Assembly: GCA_934444695.1 (NCBI GenBank)
Contig: CAKSDF010000132.1
Coordinates: forward strand, 1-5,412
DNA: 5,412 nt
Direction: 5' to 3'
DNA from: an uncultured Eubacteriales bacterium
GTDB lineage: Bacteria; Bacillota; Clostridia; Oscillospirales; Acutalibacteraceae
The notes beneath the pieces were generated by a model. That model saw nothing but the letters and a program-made list of their open reading frames with translations, did no database searches and was not told the DNA's origin. The translations under genes and the position numbers were made by a program. Each line of letters begins with the position of its first letter. Position 1 is the first letter of the stretch. Shown here piece after piece: positions 1 through 5,412 of the stretch.

Positions 1-792
1 AGGCCCCGTATATGTCCTTCCTGCGGACAGAAGGTCGTCAGAGAGGCCGACGAATCGGCCATAAGATGCCTAAATCCCGAGTGCCCGGCGCAGCTTGTGA
101 GGAACCTCATTCACTTTGCTTCGCGCGGCGCGATGGACATCGAGGGACTGGGCGATGCGGTTATAATGCAGCTGGTCGACAGGGGACTTATAAAGCTTCC
201 TTCCGACATTTACGACCTGAAGGCCGAGCAGATCGCCGACATCGAGCGTATGGGCGAAAAATCGGCTCAGAATCTCATCAATGCCATTGAAAAATCAAAA
301 TCAAACGAGCTTTGGCGGCTGATATTCGGACTGGGCATAAGGCACATCGGCGAAAAGGCCGCAAAGCTTATGGAAAACAGCTTTCCCGATATGGATGCCA
401 TTGCAAAGGCAACCTGCGACGATCTTTTGAAAATAGACGGTTTCGGTCAGATTATGGCCGACTGCGTTGTCGAGTTTTTCTCGTCAAAAGGTACTGCCGA
501 GCTTTTAGAGCGGCTTAAAGACACAGGCGTTAATATGAAATCAAAAGAAAAAACCGCCGAAAACACCTTCGGCGGAAAGACATTTGTTTTGACCGGCACC
601 CTGCCCACCCTTTCGAGAAACGAGGCTACCGAGATGATCGAAGCAAGGGGAGGAAAGGTTTCCTCATCGGTTTCAAAAAAGACCGATTATGTTTTGGCTG
701 GGGAAGCGGCCGGAAGCAAGCTTTTGAAGGCACAGACCCTCGGCATAGAGATAATTTCCGAGCAGAGATTCATAGAGATGATGGGACAGTGA
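1..792 (+). CDS. ligA: NAD+-dependent DNA ligase LigA, C-terminal part (5' end outside window)
   Basis: LigA seals single-strand nicks in duplex DNA using NAD+, in replication and repair. Reading frame 1 is open from the first base and gives 263 residues up to TGA at 790-792. Residues 5, 8, 23 and 28 form the Cys4 zinc finger (CPSCG, then RCLNPEC). Helix-hairpin-helix elements follow at about 46-64 (IEGLGDAVIMQLVDRG), 78-95 (RMGEKSAQNLINAIEKSK), 108-123 (IFGLGIRHIGEKAAKL) and 142-160 (LLKIDGFGQIMADCVVEFF). A BRCT domain fills about 187-262 (KTFVLTGTLP, then EARGGKV and KTDYVLAGE). LigA proteins are about 660-680 residues long, so roughly 400 residues are missing to the left: the Ia, adenylation (KxDG) and OB domains. 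The GTG at position 97 lies inside the domain and is not the start. The protein looks intact where visible. It converges on the next gene. Confidence 0.97.
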   Translation, partial: RPRICPSCGQKVVREADESAIRCLNPECPAQLVRNLIHFASRGAMDIEGLGDAVIMQLVDRGLIKLPSDIYDLKAEQIADIERMGEKSAQNLINAIEKSKSNELWRLIFGLGIRHIGEKAAKLMENSFPDMDAIAKATCDDLLKIDGFGQIMADCVVEFFSSKGTAELLERLKDTGVNMKSKEKTAENTFGGKTFVLTGTLPTLSRNEATEMIEARGGKVSSSVSKKTDYVLAGEAAGSKLLKAQTLGIEIISEQRFIEMMGQ

Positions 793-914
793 TCCCGCAG
801 AACTCATAACGATCTCACCAATCGGAAAAGTACGCTGTTACCGCGTCTATATACAAAAAATTGGTATGAATATTATTAATCTGTTTGCATTAGCCTTTTT
901 GTATTGACCCTGCA

Positions 915-1877
915 TTAACCCTCTTTGTTAAACTGGTCGACAAACCATATGTTTTTAACCGAGAATTCCTTGCCCTTCAGATATTCGAGGCTTTCGGCGT
1001 CGGTCTTAAAATCAAACCGTAGCTTATATGAGCAAAGGGCCTGATGAACGAATCCCTTTTTGCGGTCGGCGGCGTTTTTGCCGTATTTTCCGTCTCCCAA
1101 AAGGGGATGGCCGAGATAGGCCATATGCGCTCTTATCTGATGTGTGCGGCCGGTGAGCAGCTCGATTTCAAGCAAGGATATCCCGTTTTTATAAGAAAGC
1201 ACCTTATAACGGGTTTTAACCGTCAGGCGGCCCTCCTTCGGAGCATCATAGATTTTAACAAGATTTTTGTCGCTGTTCTTTTCCAAAAAGCCTTCGATAG
1301 TATCCGATTGCTTTTCCGGCTTTCCGTGGACAAGGCAGAGATAATATTTTGATATTTCCCGATCCTTTATCTTTTGGTTCAGAATACGCAGAGCGTCGGC
1401 GGTTTTAGCCGCGATTACGATGCCGCAGGTATTTCGGTCGATGCGGTTGGCAAGGGCGGGGCAGAAGGAGCTTTCGCTCTCCGGTTTAAACTCTCCCTTT
1501 TCAAACAGATACCGTTTAACGCGGTTTATAAGGGTATCGCCGTATTCTCCCTCGGCAGAATGGCAGAGTAGCCCCTCGGGCTTGTTTAATAGCATTATGT
1601 TTTCGTCCTCATAAACTATGTCTATTCTTTTGCCGGCCTTTAAAAAGTCGTAATTATCGTTTTTCTGCTCTAAAAAAAATTCGTCGTTTATATAAAGCTC
1701 GAGCACATCGTTTTCGCGAAGCCGATCGGATATGGCGGCTTTCTTGCCGCAAAGCTTTATCCTTTTGGTGCGTATGTATTTATACATCAGCGACTTCGGA
1801 AGAGAGGGCAAGGCTTTTGATATAAATTTGTCAAGGCGCTGATTTGCGTCGTTTTTACCAATAATATATTTTTTCAC
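915..1877 (-). CDS. RluA-family pseudouridine synthase (RluC/RluD-like) with S4 domain
   Basis: This enzyme isomerises specific uridines to pseudouridine in RNA, most likely 23S rRNA; the target site cannot be told from sequence. It has 320 residues, normal for the S4-containing RluC/RluD group. Residues about 12-60 are an S4 RNA-binding domain (QRLDKFISKALP, then KRIKLCGKKA). The catalytic domain spans about 85-310: motif I LLNKPEGLLCH at 96-106, motif II NRIDRNTCG at 144-152 with presumed catalytic Asp147, the KYYLCLVHG segment at 177-185 with conserved Tyr, and motif III LTGRTHQIRAHM at 241-252, followed by GHPLLGDGKYG. Motif II has Asn and Ile where the textbook form is HRLD; such forms occur in Firmicutes homologues, so I do not read this as inactivation. 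The start is GTG at 1875-1877, chosen because AAGGGTG lies 8 nt upstream and the S4 domain begins shortly after. The stop is TAA. It is divergent from radC with a 30-bp gap. Confidence 0.95.
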   Translation of the reverse strand: MKKYIIGKNDANQRLDKFISKALPSLPKSLMYKYIRTKRIKLCGKKAAISDRLRENDVLELYINDEFFLEQKNDNYDFLKAGKRIDIVYEDENIMLLNKPEGLLCHSAEGEYGDTLINRVKRYLFEKGEFKPESESSFCPALANRIDRNTCGIVIAAKTADALRILNQKIKDREISKYYLCLVHGKPEKQSDTIEGFLEKNSDKNLVKIYDAPKEGRLTVKTRYKVLSYKNGISLLEIELLTGRTHQIRAHMAYLGHPLLGDGKYGKNAADRKKGFVHQALCSYKLRFDFKTDAESLEYLKGKEFSVKNIWFVDQFNKEG

Positions 1878-1885
1878 TAACTTTT

Positions 1886-1892
1886 CACCCTT
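1886..1892 (-). promoter_or_regulatory. Ribosome binding site of the RluA-family gene
   Basis: On the minus strand AAGGGTG lies 8 nt before the GTG at 1877. It resembles the Shine-Dalgarno sequence and supports the GTG start, as there is no ATG close by in frame. It directly abuts the radC ribosome binding site on the other strand. Confidence 0.6.
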
Positions 1893-1899
1893 GGGAGGG
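1893..1899 (+). promoter_or_regulatory. Ribosome binding site of radC
   Basis: GGGAGGG lies 8 nt before the ATG at 1908. Its position and strength fix the radC start. Together with the opposite-strand site at 1886-1892 it fills about half of the 30-bp divergent gap, leaving no room there for a promoter. Confidence 0.8.
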
Positions 1900-1907
1900 A
1901 TATTATT

Positions 1908-2615
1908 ATGTCATCGGAAATACACGCAGGACACCGAGAAAGACTGCGTAAACGTTTTGAGGAAAACGGATTTGCCGGTTTTCAGCAGCACGAGATACTT
2001 GAGTTTATACTGGGATACGCTATACCGCAGAAGGATCTTAATCCCATTGCACACGCTCTTATAAACCATTTCGGAAGTCTGTCGGCGGTGCTGGACGCGT
2101 CGGTAGACGATCTTAAAAAGGTGGACGGTATCGGCAGCTATTCGGCGGTTTTTATCAATATGTTTCCCAAGCTTTTCAGAGTTTACAGCGAATCGAGAGG
2201 CCGGAAAAAAGCCCTTTATTCGGCCGACGATGCGGGAGAGTTTTTAAAGCCTAAGTTTTTCGGCCTTAAATACGAGATTATTTACGGAATATTTCTCGAC
2301 AGCAAGTGCTCGATTTTAAAGCACTGCATTTTATCCGAAGGAAACATCAATTCGGTGCCTATGTGTACAAGAAAGATCTGCGAAATAGCCTTTCAGACAG
2401 GTGCAACCACCCTTGTCATCGCCCACAACCATCCAAGCGGCATTGCGCTGCCCTCTAAAGACGATATATACAACACGGCCAATCTTTCAAAAAGCATAAA
2501 GGATTTTGATATTATGCTTATGGACCATTTGATTTTTGCCGACGATGATTATATCTCTTTGGCAAGCTCCAGAGATTTTGACGAAATTTTTCAAGGCAAG
2601 TGGCCAAGGGGATAA
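1908..2615 (+). CDS. radC: RadC family protein (JAB/MPN domain)
   Basis: The protein has 235 residues, normal for the RadC family. The N-terminal part (about 1-90) has the GHRERLRKRF opening, a helical segment EILEFILGYAIP at 29-40, and a helix-hairpin-helix LKKVDGIGSYSAVFINMF at 69-86. The C-terminal part (about 105-225) is the JAB1/MPN-type metalloprotease-like domain. It contains H173-N-H175-P-S-G followed by P182-S183 and D186, which fits the HxHx10D metal-binding pattern exactly. The late segment MDHLIFADDDYISL matches the conserved C-terminal strand. The name comes from a supposed DNA repair role that later work on E. coli and other bacteria did not support; the real function and substrate are unknown. 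ATG at 1908 follows GGGAGGG. No mobile-element genes are adjacent, so this looks like the chromosomal copy rather than a plasmid-type one. The nearest clear terminator lies about 200 nt past the stop. Confidence 0.96.
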   Translation: MSSEIHAGHRERLRKRFEENGFAGFQQHEILEFILGYAIPQKDLNPIAHALINHFGSLSAVLDASVDDLKKVDGIGSYSAVFINMFPKLFRVYSESRGRKKALYSADDAGEFLKPKFFGLKYEIIYGIFLDSKCSILKHCILSEGNINSVPMCTRKICEIAFQTGATTLVIAHNHPSGIALPSKDDIYNTANLSKSIKDFDIMLMDHLIFADDDYISLASSRDFDEIFQGKWPRG

Positions 2616-2733
2616 TCACAAGGTCTTTGTTCTTTTTAAGCAGAAAGCAGAGAGTTTAATCGCGTTTGCAAGGTTTTTATTCAAGTGTTTTATAGGCCGG
2701 CGGCAATGTGCATATAACATATAATCGGTTTAA

Positions 2734-2774
2734 TCCCGTGGTATTAGCACCGATAAGGCATATGGTCGGCGGGA
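2734..2774 (+). ncRNA. Possible structured RNA segment of unknown class
   Basis: Two short complementary pairs nest and stack: TCCCG (2734-2738) with CGGGA (2770-2774), and CCGAT (2750-2754) with GTCGG (2765-2769, one G-U pair). The right-hand arms are contiguous, so this would be a 10-bp helix with an 11-nt bulge on the left and a 10-nt loop. A TATAAT lies about 10 nt upstream and a strong terminator lies 45 nt downstream. Either a small RNA or part of the radC 3' end is possible; chance pairing cannot be excluded. I recognise no known family. Confidence 0.2.
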
Positions 2775-2818
2775 GCGGTTTTACATATCCGTTTATTATT
2801 TATCAATTAATATTTTAT

Positions 2819-2867
2819 CCGATGTACGGAAGGCTTGTTTGTTTTTCCGTGCATCGGTTTTTGTTTT
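2819..2867 (+). terminator. Rho-independent terminator, + strand
   Basis: CCGATGTACGGAA (2819-2831) pairs with TTCCGTGCATCGG (2845-2857) over 13 bp with a single G-U wobble and a 13-nt loop. TTTTTGTTTT follows directly at 2858-2867. The T-tract is only on the right side, so it stops rightward transcription. It would end the radC transcript, about 200 nt after the stop codon, or a separate short transcript, and it insulates the SipL-like gene from read-through. Confidence 0.88.
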
Positions 2868-2958
2868 AAGAAAATGCTGCCTGCTGTTTAAACGCAGCGC
2901 GAAAATACACGCGATTTCAACAAAAGAAGACTTCACACATTCGTTTGACCTATACAAG

Positions 2959-2987
2959 TCATAAAGCCGGCTCTTTGATAATATATC
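2959..2987 (+). promoter_or_regulatory. Weak candidate sigma-E-type promoter for the SipL-like gene
   Basis: TCATAAA (2959-2965) resembles the -35 of mother-cell sigma-E promoters. Fourteen bases later AATATATC (2980-2987) matches about half of the CATACAAT-type -10. The distance to the ribosome binding site (about 20 nt) is plausible. No good sigma-A pair is seen: TTGACC at 2945-2950 has no -10 at proper spacing. sipL of Clostridioides difficile is under sigma-E control, which is the main reason for proposing this; the sequence match alone is poor. Confidence 0.2.
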
Positions 2988-3007
2988 TTATTAAGGATAA
3001 AATCAAC

Positions 3008-3015
3008 GAGGAAAG
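3008..3015 (+). promoter_or_regulatory. Ribosome binding site of the SipL-like gene
   Basis: The GAGG of GAGGAAAG ends 6 nt before the GTG at 3018 and 15 nt before the ATG at 3027. The spacing favours the GTG start, which adds three residues (MAF). The ATG three codons later remains possible. Confidence 0.65.
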
Positions 3016-3017
3016 AA

Positions 3018-4553
3018 GTGGCTTTTATGGAAATAACTCTGGAAAAACAAAACATCCTGACCGAAAACACCCTTTCGGAAGAAATTCTCGAACAGGCGAT
3101 CGACAACGAAATAATGTTGCCCGATTTTTGCGGCAGTATGGGCAGAATACTCAAGTGCAGCGCAAGAGGAAAGATCATTTCAAAGAGAATCGTAAACTCG
3201 GTGCTTAACATCGACGGAAACGTTTTCCTAACGGCTTTTTATATCGATGAAAACGGATGCCTTAAAACCTTCGATCAAACGCTCTCTTTTTATCGGGAAC
3301 TAAACCTAAAAAAAGATGCCGACATAACGCCTTTGGTCAGATGCAAGATCGAGCACATAAGCTGCAGGATGTTAAGTCCCAGAAAGATTGAGGTGCACGG
3401 ATCGCTGTCCATATCGGTAAAGCTGATTGAAAGCAGCAGCAGGCAGTGCATCAAAAGCGCAAAAAGCGACGATATTCAGCTGCGGGTAGAAAGCAGAAGC
3501 ATTACGGTACCTATGGGATGCGCCGAAAAATATATGGCGGTCAACGATGAAATCGAGCTTCCCGCCGATTCAAAGTCTGTGACCTGCCTTTTGAGAAACT
3601 GCGGCAGAATCGAATACACCGATTGCAAGGCCATTGCGGGCAAAGTCATAGTTAAGGGAGAGCTGAGCGTCACCGTTTGCTATATGACCGATGAAAAGCT
3701 TAAAGTAAACGAGCTTGATACTGCCATTCCCTTTACCCAGATTATCGATGTTCAAAACGCCGACGAGGATTGCTTTGCCCGGGCCGATTGCGACATAACC
3801 GCCCTCGACATTCGCTGCAAAACCGGGTTTGACGGAGAGGTGCAAAGCTTTACCGTTTCGGCCGGAATCAACACACGGGTCAAAATTTTCAAAAATAAGG
3901 ATGTGGATTTTGCCGTCGACGCCTATTCGGTCAAAAACACCATAGAAACAAAGTTCGAGCGCATATGTCTTAACAGAAATCTTGCCGAGGTTAAGGAAGA
4001 TTTTTCGGAAGAATACACGCTGGATTTCGGCACCGAGCTTAACAGCATTCTCGACATTTTCGGCCAAGCGGCCGTTACCGATGTCAAGACGGCAGGGGAC
4101 AGGGTTACGGTAAACGGCACGGTACAAATGTGCATAATCGCCTGCGACGGGGACGGATCGGTAAATTGCTTTGACAAGACGGTGGATTTCAGCCACGCGG
4201 TAATGTCGGGGCAGGAAAGCGGCTGTATCAGTCTTTCGCCCGCCGTTGATATAAAGAGCTTTGGATATTCTTTAAACGGCAGCTCGGCCGATGTAAAGGT
4301 CAATATGGTGCTTACAGGAAGTCTTGAAGATTGTTTCGATGTAAGCGCACTATCGGAAATTGCCGTAAGCGAGGAAAATGCTTTGAGCGGCACGAGACTC
4401 CCTGCGCTGACGGTATATTATTGCTATGAGGATGAACAGCTGTTTGACATTGCGAGAAGGTATCACACCACCGTCGATGCGGTCAAAAAGGCCAACGGAG
4501 CCGACGGAGACACCGTCTTAAAGGGAACGGTCATTCTCATTCCCGGGGTTTGA
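3018..4553 (+). CDS. sipL: SipL-like spore coat morphogenesis protein (SPOCS/DUF3794 repeats + LysM)
   Basis: SipL binds the coat ATPase SpoIVA and helps the coat layer encase the forespore from the mother-cell side in Clostridia. This protein has 511 residues, close to the roughly 520 of C. difficile SipL. It has no signal peptide or membrane segment, as expected for a mother-cell cytosolic protein. Three related modules are visible, starting near residues 31 (EIMLPDFCGSMGRILKC), 178 (EIELPADSKSVTCLLRNCG) and 336 (DFGTELNSILDIFGQ). Each continues into a G-x-[VL] beta segment (DGNVFLTAFYIDENG, KGELSVTVCYMTDEK, NGTVQMCIIACDGDG). This matches the SPOCS (DUF3794) domain. A LysM domain ends the protein at about 464-511 (FDIARRYHTTVDAVKKANG, closing VILIPGV); in SipL the LysM region contacts SpoIVA. 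GTG at 3018 is chosen on ribosome-binding-site spacing. The gene stands alone after a terminator. Clostridia carry other DUF3794-LysM proteins, so exact orthology is inferred. Confidence 0.87.
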   Translation: MAFMEITLEKQNILTENTLSEEILEQAIDNEIMLPDFCGSMGRILKCSARGKIISKRIVNSVLNIDGNVFLTAFYIDENGCLKTFDQTLSFYRELNLKKDADITPLVRCKIEHISCRMLSPRKIEVHGSLSISVKLIESSSRQCIKSAKSDDIQLRVESRSITVPMGCAEKYMAVNDEIELPADSKSVTCLLRNCGRIEYTDCKAIAGKVIVKGELSVTVCYMTDEKLKVNELDTAIPFTQIIDVQNADEDCFARADCDITALDIRCKTGFDGEVQSFTVSAGINTRVKIFKNKDVDFAVDAYSVKNTIETKFERICLNRNLAEVKEDFSEEYTLDFGTELNSILDIFGQAAVTDVKTAGDRVTVNGTVQMCIIACDGDGSVNCFDKTVDFSHAVMSGQESGCISLSPAVDIKSFGYSLNGSSADVKVNMVLTGSLEDCFDVSALSEIAVSEENALSGTRLPALTVYYCYEDEQLFDIARRYHTTVDAVKKANGADGDTVLKGTVILIPGV

Positions 4554-4610
4554 ATTTTCGTGGTTTGTGCAGCTCTTGTGTGTTAACAAAGTAACCGGCA
4601 GAGTATCGTG

Positions 4611-4756
4611 TGCACGAAAGCGCTTGACAAAGACAACGGAGCAACCGCAGCAACCGGTATATTAGCAGGATGAATAACGGTGCACGGTGCCCATCAAAGC
4701 ATTTGACAACGGTAACAAAGCAACCGCTGCAAGACTGCACATTGGGATATGCACGG
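4611..4756. repeat. Degenerate direct repeats, about 70-79 bp period
   Basis: The 37-bp segments at 4617-4653 and 4696-4732 align without gaps at roughly 29 of 37 positions. They share AAAGC, TTGACAA, AGCAACCGC and GCAA in the same order and spacing. TGCACGR recurs at 4611, 4681 and 4750, a spacing of 70 and 69 bp. A partial third copy of the core may lie upstream (TAACAAAGTAACCG at 4583-4596, compare TAACAAAGCAACCG at 4713-4726). The repeats fill most of the gap between two convergent genes. No open frame with a start and ribosome binding site covers them, and I see no T-tract terminator for either flanking gene. The family is not recognised. Confidence 0.55.
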
Positions 4757-4795
4757 TACACTGTACACAAACGATACAATTCCGTCCCTTTGTTA

Positions 4796-5412
4796 TCAGG
4801 CCATGGTTTTAAGCATATCGGGAACCACCTCATATAAAGGTTTTTCTCCCTTTTGTACCCTTAAAAATTCTTCGGTCATATATTCTCCCATACGGCAAAC
4901 CTCGTTTCCGATGCTTCCGGCAATATGGGGAGAAAGAATGACATTGTCAAGGGTATAGAAGGGGGAATTTTCTTTTGGCGGCTCGGGGAATGTAACATCT
5001 AAAAGTGCAGTGGCAAAGGGATGCTTTTTCATAAAATCGGCAAGGGCGGTTTCGTCGACCTGGCGGCCTCGGCCGGTGTTTATAAAGGTTACGGTATCGC
5101 TCATTTTGTCGAAAAGCTTCTTACCAAGCATTCCTGCGGTATCGTCGTTGTCTGCAAGGTGGTTGCTGATGGTCTCGCAGGTGGAAAATATCTCGTCAAG
5201 AGACGCTTTTTTAACGCCCAGTGCGCTTGCTCTTTCGTCCGACAAAAACGGATCGAAGGCCAGCACCTCAACGCGATAATTTTTAAGCATTTTTGCGACT
5301 AAAGAACCTATCATTCCGACGCCGATAAGTCCCACCTTACAGTCGAAATTACCCTTTGTATCGGCTCTTTTTTCGATTGCCTTTTCCATATCTCCCTTCG
5401 ACTGATAACGGG
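4796..5412 (-). CDS. D-isomer-specific 2-hydroxyacid dehydrogenase, C-terminal part (5' end outside window)
   Basis: Members of this family reduce 2-oxo acids to D-2-hydroxy acids, or the reverse, with NAD(P)H; phosphoglycerate dehydrogenase is one member. The frame is open to the right edge and gives 204 residues before TGA; the next codon is TAA. Counting from the first full codon, the nucleotide-binding Rossmann motif is G30-V-G-M-I-G35, with an acidic residue after beta-2 (AFDPF, Asp53), which favours NAD. The catalytic trio is present: Arg114 in INTGRGRQVDE, Glu143 in DVTFPEP, and His162 in SPHIAGS. The end (EVVPDMLKTMA) is like that of a common clostridial/bacillal hydroxyacid dehydrogenase subgroup. 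Full members have about 320-340 residues, so some 120-130 are missing; the ATG at 5387-5389 is internal because family-like sequence (RYQSKGD) continues upstream. The substrate cannot be assigned: the outer part of the substrate domain is missing. Confidence 0.93.
   Translation of the reverse strand, partial: RYQSKGDMEKAIEKRADTKGNFDCKVGLIGVGMIGSLVAKMLKNYRVEVLAFDPFLSDERASALGVKKASLDEIFSTCETISNHLADNDDTAGMLGKKLFDKMSDTVTFINTGRGRQVDETALADFMKKHPFATALLDVTFPEPPKENSPFYTLDNVILSPHIAGSIGNEVCRMGEYMTEEFLRVQKGEKPLYEVVPDMLKTMA

Larger units (their letters stand above)
2616..3017. other. Gene-free interval between radC and the SipL-like gene
   Basis: I see no convincing reading frame in these 402 bases. The short frames running through carry no recognisable motif and no good ribosome binding site. 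The interval holds an isolated TATAAT at 2720-2725 without a matching -35, a possible structured RNA element at 2734-2774, an intrinsic terminator at 2819-2867, and two small inverted repeats after it: GCTGC/GCAGC at 2876-2880 and 2894-2898, and CGCG/CGCG at 2898-2901 and 2910-2913. The rest is the leader of the SipL-like gene. No tRNA, known riboswitch or insertion sequence was recognised. Confidence 0.7.

Noticed and set aside
12..290. 92-codon plus-strand frame overlapping ligA, and a similar one at 312-518
   Set aside because: Both are out-of-frame shadows of the ligA coding sequence, with Arg-rich low-information translations.
851..904. Inverted repeat ATACAAAAA / TTTTTGTAT between ligA and the RluA-family gene
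   Set aside because: The 9-bp arms are almost all A-T with a 36-nt loop, too weak to call a terminator. No better hairpin is visible in this convergent gap.
3570..4196. 208-codon open frame on the minus strand inside the SipL-like gene
   Set aside because: It is fully antisense to a well-supported gene, shows no recognisable domain, and lacks a good ribosome binding site. The same holds for the shorter antisense frames at 3923-4393, 3476-3673 and 2933-3211.
4624..4708. TTGACA at 4624-4629 and 4703-4708 as promoter -35 boxes
   Set aside because: No -10-like sequence lies 16-18 bp downstream of either (GCAGCA and GCTGCA occur there). Both belong to the repeated block.
4611..4756. CRISPR array
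   Set aside because: There are only two full, imperfect copies with unequal internal spacing, no regular spacers and no cas genes nearby.
4537..4833. 98-codon minus-strand frame across the convergent gap
   Set aside because: It overlaps the ends of both flanking genes, is built largely from the repeats, and encodes no recognisable domain.
5387..5389. ATG as the start of the hydroxyacid dehydrogenase
   Set aside because: The frame stays open upstream to the window edge with family-like residues. A start here would remove most of the substrate-binding domain.

Overview
The window looks like a chromosomal stretch from a spore-forming Clostridia-type Firmicute. The evidence is a SipL-type spore-coat morphogenesis protein (SPOCS/DUF3794 repeats plus a C-terminal LysM), a short clostridial-style RadC, strong GGAGG-like ribosome binding sites, two GTG starts, and moderate base composition with frequent ATA, AGA and AAA codons. 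I infer the lineage from gene content and cannot name a species.

Layout from left to right: (1) the C-terminal part of NAD+-dependent DNA ligase LigA (+ strand, 1-792), entering from beyond the left edge; (2) a convergent 122-bp gap, then an RluA-family pseudouridine synthase with an S4 domain (- strand, 915-1877); (3) a 30-bp divergent gap in which two ribosome binding sites lie back to back, then radC (+ strand, 1908-2615); (4) about 400 bp without a gene, holding a possible structured RNA segment (2734-2774), a strong intrinsic terminator (2819-2867) and the leader of the next gene; (5) the SipL-like protein (+ strand, 3018-4553); (6) a 242-bp convergent gap with degenerate ~70-79-bp direct repeats; (7) the C-terminal part of a D-2-hydroxyacid dehydrogenase (- strand, 4796 to the right edge).

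The genes do not form one pathway. Each is separated from its neighbour by a strand switch or a terminator, so there are probably four or five transcription units. LigA seals DNA nicks, the RluA-family enzyme modifies RNA, RadC is a conserved JAB/MPN-type metalloprotein of uncertain role, the SipL-like protein acts in spore coat assembly, and the dehydrogenase is metabolic with unknown substrate. I found no evidence of a new multi-gene system. The points most worth a second look are the repeats after the sipL-like gene, the possible small RNA before the terminator at 2819-2867, the compact divergent rluA-family/radC junction, and the threefold repeat structure of the SipL-like protein.
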